Assembly: GCF_003331055.1 (NCBI RefSeq)
Contig: NZ_PUQD01000047.1
Location: 1-44,541 of the forward strand
DNA: 44,541 bases
Direction of reading: 5' to 3'
From: Pseudomonas sp. AFG_SD02_1510_Pfu_092
Lineage (GTDB): Bacteria; Pseudomonadota; Gammaproteobacteria; Pseudomonadales; Pseudomonadaceae
Part shown: piece by piece, positions 15,154 to 22,606 of the stretch
Layout of the letters: every line of letters starts with the position of its first letter
How positions within the stretch are numbered: the first letter of the stretch is position 1
The notes under the pieces: model-generated
Databases searched by the model: none
What the model was told of the DNA's origin: nothing
What the model saw: the letters and a program-made list of their open reading frames with translations, nothing else
Position numbers and translations under genes: made by a program

Positions 15154-15684
15154 ATGGCCAAGATCGCCCCGCAATTGCCAATCGAAGTCGACAGCGAGAC
15201 CGGTGTCTGGACCAGCGACGCCCTGCCGATGCTGTATGTGCCGCGCCATTTCTTCGTCAACAACCACATGGGTATCGAGGAAGTTCTCGGCGCCGACAAG
15301 TATGCCGAGATCCTCTACAAGGCCGGCTACAAGTCCGCCTGGCACTGGTGTGAAAAAGAAGCCGAGTGCCATGGCCTGGAAGGCGTGGCGGTGTTCGAGC
15401 ACTACATGAAGCGCCTGAGCCAGCGTGGCTGGGGCCTGTTCGAAATCCAGGACATCGACCTGGACAAGGGCACCTGCAGCGTCAAGCTCAAGCACTCCGC
15501 GTTCGTGTACGTCTATGGCAAGTGCGGCCGCAAGGTCGACTACATGTTCACCGGCTGGTTCGCCGGCGCCATGGACCAGATTCTCGCTGCCCGCGGCAGC
15601 TCGATCCGCACCGTGGCCGAACAGGTCTATGGCGGGTCGGAAGAAGGCCACGAAGATGGCCTGTTCGTCACAAAGCCGTTGTAA
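15154..15684 (+). CDS. V4R-like (DUF5943) protein in dgc operon
   Basis: This 176-aa cytoplasmic protein lies between the dipeptidase-like gene and dgcA, 77 and 15 bp away. The second half (HSAFVYVYGKCGRKVDYMFTGWFAGAMDQI, shortened) has the pattern of V4R/vinyl-reductase domains, which bind small ligands or metal. Cysteines occur at CEKEAECHG, at GTCSV and at GKCGR. It is conserved in this position in Pseudomonas as far as I recall and is annotated DUF5943. A role in dimethylglycine breakdown is suggested by context but not shown. The ribosome site before ATG at 15154 is weak (GAGTT). Confidence 0.8.
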   Translation: MAKIAPQLPIEVDSETGVWTSDALPMLYVPRHFFVNNHMGIEEVLGADKYAEILYKAGYKSAWHWCEKEAECHGLEGVAVFEHYMKRLSQRGWGLFEIQDIDLDKGTCSVKLKHSAFVYVYGKCGRKVDYMFTGWFAGAMDQILAARGSSIRTVAEQVYGGSEEGHEDGLFVTKPL

Positions 15685-15699
15685 GCCGGAGATAGCGTC

Positions 15700-17760
15700 A
15701 TGGCATTCGAAGCAATGTTCCAGCCGATCCAGATCGGCAAACTGACCATCCGCAACCGTGTGCTCAGCACCGCGCACGCCGAGGTCTACGCCACTGACGG
15801 CGGCATGACGACCGACCGCTACGTGAAGTACTACGAAGAAAAGGCCAAGGGCGGTATCGGCCTGGCGATCTGCGGTGGTTCGTCGGTGGTGGCCATCGAC
15901 AGCCCGCAGGAGTGGTGGGCGTCGGTCAACCTGTCGACCGACCGCATCATCCCGCACTTCCAGAACCTGGCCGACGCCATGCACAAGCATGGCGCCAAGA
16001 TCATGATCCAGATTACCCACATGGGCCGTCGCTCGCGCTGGGACGGCTTCAACTGGCCGACCCTGATGTCGCCGTCGGGCATTCGTGAACCCGTGCACCG
16101 CGCCACCTGCAAGACCATCGAGGTGGAAGAGATCTGGCGCGTGATCGGTAACTACGCGCAAGCGGCCCGCCGTGCCAAGGAAGGTGGCCTGGATGGCGTT
16201 GAACTGTCGGCCGTGCACCAGCACATGATCGACCAGTTCTGGAGCCCGCGGGTCAACAAGCGTACCGACGAATGGGGCGGCAGCTTCGAAGGCCGCATGA
16301 AGTTCGGCCTGGAAGTGCTGAAGGCCGTGCGCGCCGAGGTCGGTGACGATTTCTGCGTGGGCATGCGCATTTGCGGTGACGAGTTCCACCCGGACGGCCT
16401 CAGCCATGAGGACATGAAGCAGATCGCCGCGTACTACGACGCCACCGGCATGCTCGACTTCATCGGTGTGGTCGGTTCGGGTTGCGACACCCACAACACC
16501 CTGGCCAACGTCATCCCCAACATGAGCTACCCGCCGGAGCCGTTCCTGCACCTGGCGGCCGGCATCAAGGAAGTGGTCAAGGTCCCGGTGCTGCACGCGC
16601 AGAACATCAAGGACCCGAACCAGGCCACGCGTATCCTCGAAGGCGGTTACGTGGACATGGTCGGCATGACCCGTGCGCACATGGCCGACCCGCACCTGAT
16701 CGCCAAGATCAAGATGGGCCAGATCGACCAGATCAAGCAGTGCGTCGGTGCCAACTACTGCATCGACCGCCAGTATCAGGGTCTGGATGTGCTGTGCATC
16801 CAGAACGCCGCCACTTCCCGTGAATACATGGGCGTGCCGCACATCATCGAGAAAACCACCGGCGCCAAGCGCAAGGTGGTGGTAGTGGGTGCCGGCCCGG
16901 CCGGCATGGAAGCGGCCCGCGTGGCTGCCGAACGCGGCCACGACGTGACCCTGTTCGAGAAGAAAGACCAGATCGGCGGGCAGATCACCATCGCCGCCAA
17001 GGCGCCGCAGCGTGACCAGATTGCCGGTATCACCCGCTGGTACCAGCTGGAGCTGGCGCGCCTGAAGGTCGACCTGCGCCTGGGTACCGCTGCTGATGTG
17101 GCGACCATCCAGGACCTGCGCCCGGACATCATCGTGCTGGCGGTGGGGGGGCATTCCTTCCTCGAGCAGAACGAGCACTGGGGCGCCGCCGAAGGGCTGG
17201 TGGTCAGCAGCTGGGACGTGCTCGACGGCAAGGTTGCACCGGGCAAGAACGTGCTGGTGTACGACACCATCTGCGAGTTCACCGGTATGTCGGTGGCGGA
17301 CTTCATCGCTGACAAGGGCAGCCAGGTCGAGATCGTCACCGACGACATCAAGCCGGGCGTGGCCATGGGCGGTACCACCTTCCCGACCTACTACCGCAGC
17401 ATGTACCCGAAAGAAGTGATCATGACCGGCGACATGATGCTGGAAAAGGTCTACCGCGAAGGCGACAAGCTGGTAGCGGTGCTGGAAAACGAATACACCG
17501 GCGCCAAGGAAGAGCGCGTGGTCGACCAAGTGGTGGTGGAGAACGGCGTGCGTCCTGACGAGCAGCTGTACTACGCGCTGAAGGACGGCTCGCGCAACAA
17601 GGGCCAGATCGATGTGGAGGCGCTGTTCGCCATCAAGCCACAGCCGATCCTCAGCCAGCCGGGCGAAGGCTACCTGCTGTACCGCATCGGTGACTGCGTG
17701 GCCCAGCGCAACGTGCATGCGGCGATCTACGACGCCTTGCGCCTGTGCAAGGACTTCTGA
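15700..17760 (+). CDS. dgcA: Dimethylglycine dehydrogenase flavoprotein subunit DgcA
   Basis: This is the catalytic flavoprotein for dimethylglycine demethylation to sarcosine (686 aa). The N-terminal ~370 residues form an old-yellow-enzyme/TMADH-type FMN barrel, and the rest carries a dinucleotide-binding fold (VVVVGAGPAGMEAARVAAERG, about residues 390-410). In trimethylamine dehydrogenase a [4Fe-4S] cluster is held by C-x2-C-x2-C-x11-C. Here the same spacing reads Cys348-x2-Ala351-x2-Cys354-x11-Cys366, so one ligand is replaced. Ribosome site GGAG lies 9 bases upstream. Electrons presumably pass to the encoded ETF pair and to DgcB. Start and frame are clear. Confidence 0.93.
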   Translation: MAFEAMFQPIQIGKLTIRNRVLSTAHAEVYATDGGMTTDRYVKYYEEKAKGGIGLAICGGSSVVAIDSPQEWWASVNLSTDRIIPHFQNLADAMHKHGAKIMIQITHMGRRSRWDGFNWPTLMSPSGIREPVHRATCKTIEVEEIWRVIGNYAQAARRAKEGGLDGVELSAVHQHMIDQFWSPRVNKRTDEWGGSFEGRMKFGLEVLKAVRAEVGDDFCVGMRICGDEFHPDGLSHEDMKQIAAYYDATGMLDFIGVVGSGCDTHNTLANVIPNMSYPPEPFLHLAAGIKEVVKVPVLHAQNIKDPNQATRILEGGYVDMVGMTRAHMADPHLIAKIKMGQIDQIKQCVGANYCIDRQYQGLDVLCIQNAATSREYMGVPHIIEKTTGAKRKVVVVGAGPAGMEAARVAAERGHDVTLFEKKDQIGGQITIAAKAPQRDQIAGITRWYQLELARLKVDLRLGTAADVATIQDLRPDIIVLAVGGHSFLEQNEHWGAAEGLVVSSWDVLDGKVAPGKNVLVYDTICEFTGMSVADFIADKGSQVEIVTDDIKPGVAMGGTTFPTYYRSMYPKEVIMTGDMMLEKVYREGDKLVAVLENEYTGAKEERVVDQVVVENGVRPDEQLYYALKDGSRNKGQIDVEALFAIKPQPILSQPGEGYLLYRIGDCVAQRNVHAAIYDALRLCKDF

Positions 17761-17803
17761 TCGCACTGGCATGAACACCGCCCCCCGAGGGCGGGATTGG
17801 CCC

Positions 17804-17894
17804 CCTGTGGGAGCGGGTTTACCCGCGAATGCGTCAGCACTGACAACATCGTTGCCTGATCGGACGCATTCGCGGGTGAACCCGCTCCCACAGG
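17804..17894. repeat. REP pair between dgcA and dgcB
   Basis: Two facing REP copies, the inner ends extended by GAATGCGTC/GACGCATTC, lie in the 188-bp gap inside the dgc operon. They may set a different mRNA level for dgcB and the ETF genes. Confidence 0.87.
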
Positions 17895-17948
17895 GTCCGC
17901 GCCGCCCTTGAGAGTGGTGCAAGAATCCAGCTGTTGTGGGAGCCTCCC

Positions 17949-19901
17949 ATGTTGAACACCCTTCTACCCATCCTGCTGTTCGCTGCCCTTGGCCTGGCAG
18001 TGCTCGGCGCCCTGCGCCGGGTGCGCATGTGGCGGCGTGGCCGGCCATCCAGGGTCAACCTGATCGGCGGCCTGCTGGCCATGCCGCGCCGTTACCTGGT
18101 CGACCTGCACCACGTGGTCGAGCGCGACAAGTACATGTCCAAGACCCACGTGGCTACCGCGGGCGGCTTCGTGCTGTCGGCCGCCCTGGCGATCCTGGTG
18201 CACGGCTTCGGCCTGCAGAGCAAGATCCTCGGCTATGCACTGCTGGTGGCCACGGTGATCATGTTCACCGGTGCCCTGTTTGTCTTCAAACGCCGCCTCA
18301 ACCCGCCTGCGCGCCTGTCCAAGGGCCCGTGGATGCGCCTGCCGAAGAGCCTGCTGGCGTTCGCCGTGAGCTTCTTCATCGCCACCTTGCCGGTCGCCGG
18401 CATCCTCCCGGCCAACACCGGCGGCTGGGTGATGGTCGGCATTCTCGGCCTGGGCGTGCTGTGGGGCGTGTCGGAGCTGTTCTTCGGCATGACCTGGGGC
18501 GGCCCGATGAAACACGCCTTCGCCGGTGCCCTGCACCTGGCCTGGCACCGCCGCGCCGAACGCTTCGGCGGCGGCCGCTCCACCGGCCTCAAGCCGCTGG
18601 ACCTGGAAGACCCGAATGCCCCGCTGGGCGTGGAAAAGCCGGTGGACTTCACCTGGAACCAGCTGCTGGGCTTCGACGCCTGCGTGCAGTGCGGTAAATG
18701 TGAAGCCATGTGCCCGGCGTTTGCCGCAGGCCAGCCGCTGAACCCGAAAAAGCTCATTCAGGACATGGTCATCGGCCTGGCCGGTGGCACCGACGCGCAG
18801 TTCGCCGGCAGCCCGTACCCGGGCAAGCCGATCGGCGAGCACGGCGGGCATCCGCACCAGCCGATCGTCAATGGCCTGGTCGACGCCGAAACGCTGTGGT
18901 CGTGCACCACCTGCCGTGCCTGCGTCGAGGAATGCCCGATGATGATCGAGCACGTCGATGCCATCGTCGACATGCGCCGCCACCTCACGCTGGAAAAGGG
19001 CGCTACCCCGAACAAGGGCGCCGAGGTGCTGGACAACCTGATCGCCACCGACAACCCTGGCGGCTTCGCCCCCGGCGGGCGCATGAACTGGGCGGCCGAC
19101 CTCAACCTGCAGCTGCTCTCGGAGGTGAAATCCACCGAGGTGCTGTTCTGGGTTGGTGACGGTGCCTTCGACATGCGCAACCAGCGCACCCTGCGCTCGT
19201 TCGTCAAGGTGCTCAAGGCCTCGGGTGTGGACTTTGCCGTGCTTGGCCTGGAAGAGCGCGACAGTGGCGATGTGGCCCGTCGCCTGGGTGACGAAGCGAC
19301 CTTCCAGCAACTGGCCAAACGCAATATCCAGACCCTGGCCAAATACCAGTTCCAGCGCATCGTCACCTGCGACCCGCACAGCTTCCATGTGCTGAAGAAC
19401 GAGTACGGCGCGCTGGGCGGCGACTACCAGGTGCAGCACCACAGCACCTACATCGCCGAACTGATCGCGGCGAAGAAACTCAACCTGGGCCAGCACAAAG
19501 GTGGCAGTGTCACCTACCACGACCCGTGCTACCTGGGCCGTTACAACGGCGAATACGAAGCCCCGCGTGAAGTGCTCAAGGCGCTGGGTATCGAAGTGCG
19601 CGAAATGGAGCGCTCCGGCTTCCGCTCGCGCTGCTGCGGCGGTGGCGGCGGCGCGCCGATTACCGATATCCCGGGCAAGCAGCGTATCCCCGACATGCGC
19701 ATGGACGACATTCGCCAGACCGAGGCCGAGCTGGTGGCCGTGGGTTGCCCACAGTGCACCGCGATGCTCGAAGGCGTGGTCGAACCGCGCCCACAGATCA
19801 AGGACCTGGCCGAGCTGGTTGCCGATGTGCTGATCGAAGCGGATGCACCGGCCACGGCAAAGCCGCAAACGGCCAAACGTGAACCTGCGGAGGTGCACTG
19901 A
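17949..19901 (+). CDS. dgcB: Membrane iron-sulfur subunit DgcB (HdrD/GlpC-like)
   Basis: This membrane-bound iron-sulfur protein (650 aa) is the likely electron acceptor for dimethylglycine oxidation. The N-terminal ~185 residues contain several transmembrane helices (about 3-21, 72-88, 94-114, 133-152, 158-180). Two [4Fe-4S] motifs follow: Cys245/248/251/255 and Cys319/322/325/329. The C-terminus carries two CCG-type cysteine regions (around DPCYLG, Cys527, and CCGGGGG, Cys562-563). The layout matches proteins that pass electrons from ETF to quinone. The start at 17949 follows GGGAG; an upstream TTG frame is unlikely. Its stop overlaps the etfA-like start (TGATG). Confidence 0.92.
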   Translation: MLNTLLPILLFAALGLAVLGALRRVRMWRRGRPSRVNLIGGLLAMPRRYLVDLHHVVERDKYMSKTHVATAGGFVLSAALAILVHGFGLQSKILGYALLVATVIMFTGALFVFKRRLNPPARLSKGPWMRLPKSLLAFAVSFFIATLPVAGILPANTGGWVMVGILGLGVLWGVSELFFGMTWGGPMKHAFAGALHLAWHRRAERFGGGRSTGLKPLDLEDPNAPLGVEKPVDFTWNQLLGFDACVQCGKCEAMCPAFAAGQPLNPKKLIQDMVIGLAGGTDAQFAGSPYPGKPIGEHGGHPHQPIVNGLVDAETLWSCTTCRACVEECPMMIEHVDAIVDMRRHLTLEKGATPNKGAEVLDNLIATDNPGGFAPGGRMNWAADLNLQLLSEVKSTEVLFWVGDGAFDMRNQRTLRSFVKVLKASGVDFAVLGLEERDSGDVARRLGDEATFQQLAKRNIQTLAKYQFQRIVTCDPHSFHVLKNEYGALGGDYQVQHHSTYIAELIAAKKLNLGQHKGGSVTYHDPCYLGRYNGEYEAPREVLKALGIEVREMERSGFRSRCCGGGGGAPITDIPGKQRIPDMRMDDIRQTEAELVAVGCPQCTAMLEGVVEPRPQIKDLAELVADVLIEADAPATAKPQTAKREPAEVH

Positions 19902-21133
19902 TGAGCGACATTATCCGCCGCGACCCACGCGCCGAGTGGATCGCCCGTAACCGTCTGCACCCGCTGCACGCAGCGATGCAGACCCAGCAAACCAGCTGGA
20001 TGGGGCCCAACGGCATCATCCGCAAGAACCCCCATGCGATTGCCGCAGGCTTCATTGGCCCGGCCGGGCTCAAGCGCATCGACCGCAGCGGCGCCCAGCA
20101 GGGCACCGCGGTGGGCGGGCGGCGCACGGCGGCGGCCGAGGTCAAGCTGCCGCTGCATCAGGTGCCGGCGCCGGCGTTCTACATTGCCGTGGTGCCGGAC
20201 ATGGTCGGCGGCCGCCTGAGCAGCCATGATCGCGACCTGCTTGGCCTGGCTCACAGCCTGGCTGGCAGCGACGGTGCGGTACTGGCGGTGGTGTTTGGCG
20301 AGCACAAGGAAAGCAACTTTTCCACAGCCGGGGTCGACCGCCTGTTGGTCATCGAGGGCGAAGCCTTCGAAGGTTATGCACCGGAGCAACTGGTACAGGG
20401 CCTGCGGGCTGTGGATAACCAGTTCAGCCCACGCCACTGGCTGCTGCCCGACAGCCGCACCGGTGGTGGCGAGCTGGGCCGGCGCCTGGGCGCGGCGCTG
20501 GGCGAGCGCCCGGCAACGCGGGTATGGCAGGTCAAGGACGGCCAGTGTATCGGCCGCGCCGGTGCCGGCCAGCAAGACCTGCAGCGCGCCGTGCCACGCC
20601 TGATCCTGGCGGCGGCGGAGTGCGCCGAGCCAGTCAGCGAAACCCGTCACGAAGCGCTGCCGGTGGAGTTGTCCACAGGCGTGGCGCGCAGCCTGTCGCG
20701 TATCGAAGACCTCGGCTCGGTGGCCGTGGACCCGGCCACCATTGCCATGGCCGAGGCCGAGTTCATCGTCTCCGGCGGTAACGGCGTCAAGGACTGGGAC
20801 CTGTACCACCAGGCTACCGCCGCCCTCGGCGCCACCGAAGGCGCCTCGCGGGTGGCGGTGGACGACGGCTTCATGCCGCGCAACCGCCAGGTGGGTGCCA
20901 CCGGCACCTGGGTTACCGCACGGGTCTACGTGGCTGTGGGTATCTCGGGCGCGATTCAGCACCTGCAGGGCATCGGCGCCTGCGACAAGGTGGTGGCGAT
21001 CAACATGGACCCGGGCTGCGACATGATCAAACGGGCCGACCTGTCGGTGATTGGTGACAGTTCGGCGATTCTCAAGGCACTGATCGAGGCGGTGGACAAC
21101 TACCGCAGCGGCGGCCAGCGCGACGCGGCATAA
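19901..21133 (+). CDS. Electron-transfer flavoprotein alpha-like subunit
   Basis: This 410-aa protein is an EtfA-type subunit. The C-terminal FAD domain is plain: RNRQVGATGTWVTARVYVAVGISGAIQHLQG (shortened) followed by VAINMDP and the ADLSVIGD tail, as in all ETF alpha chains. It is longer at the N-terminus than housekeeping EtfA (about 310 aa), with about 90 extra residues. It overlaps dgcB by one base and is followed 10 bp later by the beta subunit. The pair is probably dedicated to DgcA/DgcB rather than general acyl-CoA oxidation. The coding sequence contains three DnaA-box-like sites (20318, 20410, 20669). Confidence 0.9.
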   Translation: MSDIIRRDPRAEWIARNRLHPLHAAMQTQQTSWMGPNGIIRKNPHAIAAGFIGPAGLKRIDRSGAQQGTAVGGRRTAAAEVKLPLHQVPAPAFYIAVVPDMVGGRLSSHDRDLLGLAHSLAGSDGAVLAVVFGEHKESNFSTAGVDRLLVIEGEAFEGYAPEQLVQGLRAVDNQFSPRHWLLPDSRTGGGELGRRLGAALGERPATRVWQVKDGQCIGRAGAGQQDLQRAVPRLILAAAECAEPVSETRHEALPVELSTGVARSLSRIEDLGSVAVDPATIAMAEAEFIVSGGNGVKDWDLYHQATAALGATEGASRVAVDDGFMPRNRQVGATGTWVTARVYVAVGISGAIQHLQGIGACDKVVAINMDPGCDMIKRADLSVIGDSSAILKALIEAVDNYRSGGQRDAA

Positions 21134-21143
21134 GGGCACGAGC

Positions 21144-21914
21144 ATGAGTACGAAAGTGATCAGCCTGGTATCCATCGGGGCCCACCCCAGCTCCGGCCGG
21201 ACCCGCCGCGCCGAGCAGGATGCGCGCGCCGTGGAGCTGGGCTTGCAGCTGGCTGGGGATAACTTGCAGGTGGTGCACGCCGGCGACCCTCGCGAAGAAG
21301 CACTGCGCGCCTACCTGGGCATGGGCCTGGACCACCTGGATGTGCTGGAGCAGCCGGCCGGTGCCGATGTGCTCGGCGTGCTGGGTGATTACCTGCGCGA
21401 CGCCGGGGCACAGCTGGTGCTGACCGGCAGCCAGGCCGAGACGGGCGAAGGCTCGGGCATGCTGCCGTTTTTGCTGGCAGAGAAGCTGGGTTGGCCGCTG
21501 ATTGTCGGGTTGGCCGAGGTGGAGTCGATCGAGAATGGCACCGCCCAGGTATTGCAGGCGTTGCCGCGCGGTCAGCGGCGCCGGCTGAAGGTGCGCCTGC
21601 CGTTGCTGGCGACTGTGGATAACGCTGCACCCAAGCCGCGCCAGAGTGCTTTCGGGCCGGCGCGCCGGGGTGTGCTGGCTGCGCGCAACGTGGCGATTGT
21701 CGAAGACGAACTGCTGGCCGAAGCCGAACTGCAACCGGCTCGCCCACGGCCCAAGCGCCTGAAGGTGATCAAGGCCAAGAGCGGTGCCGACCGCATGAAG
21801 GCCGCGACTGCCAAGGCCAGTGGCGGCGGTGGCAAGGTGTTGAAAGATGTTTCTCCGCAGGAAGGCGCCGAAGCGATCCTCAAGCTGCTGGTGGAAGAGG
21901 GCGTGCTGCGCTGA
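21144..21914 (+). CDS. Electron-transfer flavoprotein beta-like subunit
   Basis: This 256-aa protein is the partner EtfB-type subunit. It shows the N-terminal ETF-beta fold, the GSQAETGEGSGMLPFLLAEKLGWPL segment (shortened) that lines the nucleotide-binding and dimer interface, and the RRRLKVRLPLLATVDN strand region. A basic, alanine/lysine-rich stretch (about residues 195-235) near the C-terminus replaces the usual partner-recognition loop region and is unusual. It ends the dgc operon, followed by a REP pair. A perfect DnaA box lies at 21614-21622 within the gene. Confidence 0.88.
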   Translation: MSTKVISLVSIGAHPSSGRTRRAEQDARAVELGLQLAGDNLQVVHAGDPREEALRAYLGMGLDHLDVLEQPAGADVLGVLGDYLRDAGAQLVLTGSQAETGEGSGMLPFLLAEKLGWPLIVGLAEVESIENGTAQVLQALPRGQRRRLKVRLPLLATVDNAAPKPRQSAFGPARRGVLAARNVAIVEDELLAEAELQPARPRPKRLKVIKAKSGADRMKAATAKASGGGGKVLKDVSPQEGAEAILKLLVEEGVLR

Positions 21915-21938
21915 AGCCAGAGGGTTGAAGGTCTCTGT

Positions 21939-22054
21939 TGTGGGAGCGGCCTTGTGTCGCGAAAGGGCCGCGTAGCGGCCCTAGCCATTTCTGCAATGAT
22001 GCAAAAACCTGGGGCTGCTGCGCAGCCCTTTCGCGACACAAGGCCGCTCCCACA
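21939..22054. repeat. REP-like pair, second type
   Basis: This inverted pair has the core TGTGGGAGCGGCCTTGTGTCGCGAAAGGG... (shortened) with an internal GGCCGCGTAGCGGCC hairpin on the left arm and GGGCTGCTGCGCAGCCC on the right. It differs from the GCGGGTGAACCCGC type common in the rest of the window and follows the dgc operon as a likely transcription end. Confidence 0.82.
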
Positions 22055-22082
22055 TTTCATACACCAAATCTGTTCGCCAAGG

Positions 22083-22424
22083 TGTGGATAAAGTGTTGGC
22101 GCATGGCTACAGGCCTCATGCCACGGGACTTCCATCGTTTCGATCAAAAAATGACCAGGCTTCTTTCGGCCTTCGAACGCGTGCGCCCTGGCATATTTCC
22201 TGATTTTGCCCACAATCGCTGTTAGCCGGTCTGTGGATAATCTGTTCGGTATCAGCTGCGAGCCGCGCATCCGTTGGCTTTGAGAAACTTGTTCAAAAAG
22301 TGATCAAGGTCGCCTTTATATCACTCAAACCTTGATAATCAGCAGCTTGCTACGCTTATCCACAACCCCGCTGCCAAGTGCTTGCGCGCTTGTTCACAAT
22401 CTCTGTTGGTCTCTCTGTGGATAA
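22083..22424. promoter_or_regulatory. Cluster of DnaA boxes (datA/DARS-like candidate)
   Basis: Perfect copies of TTATCCACA (either strand) occur at 22083-22091, 22232-22240, 22356-22364 and 22416-22424, with a weaker TTGTTCACA at 22390-22398. An IHF-like site with one mismatch (AATCAGCAGCTTG, 22337-22349) lies between the second and third boxes. Further boxes lie upstream in the etf genes. At about 63% G+C roughly 0.1 perfect sites would be expected in the whole window, so four in 342 bp is not chance. Function is inferred. Confidence 0.75.
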
Positions 22425-22540
22425 GGTGTACGAACACCGCTACACCCTAGCGATCATGCCGGGTTGACCGGTTTGATCAAATAATGATCAGTCGTTGGCT
22501 GGTGCCAGTATTAAGCAGGGAGGGATGACGCGCGGGCGGG

Positions 22541-22590
22541 GAGCGAAAAAGACAACCCCCGTCACCGAACAGTTTTCAGTGACGGGGGTT
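22541..22590 (-). terminator. Rho-independent terminator of gbcA
   Basis: A perfect 12-bp stem (AACCCCCGTCAC at 22554-22565, complement at 22579-22590) with a 13-base loop is followed on the minus strand by GTCTTTTTCGC. It sits just beyond the gbcA stop codon. Confidence 0.9.
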
Positions 22591-22606
22591 CAGTGGGGGA
22601 TAGAGC

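Larger units (their letters stand above)
21915..22606. other. Gene-free region with DnaA-box cluster
   Basis: This 692-bp gap separates the dgc operon from the gbcA terminator. It contains a REP pair (21939-22054), the DnaA-box cluster (22083-22424), several AT-rich patches (for example around 22147, 22290 and 22315) and GATC tetramers at 22142, 22302, 22452, 22475 and 22486. No protein gene or promoter with a ribosome site was seen. Confidence 0.8.

Noticed and set aside
15136..18048. Long minus-strand open frame opposite dgcA
   Set aside because: Same reason; it crosses a REP pair and covers the well-supported dgcA and the V4R-like gene.
22083..22424. Main chromosomal origin oriC
   Set aside because: No dnaA, dnaN, rpmH or gidA genes are in the window; the cluster is better explained as a secondary DnaA-binding locus.
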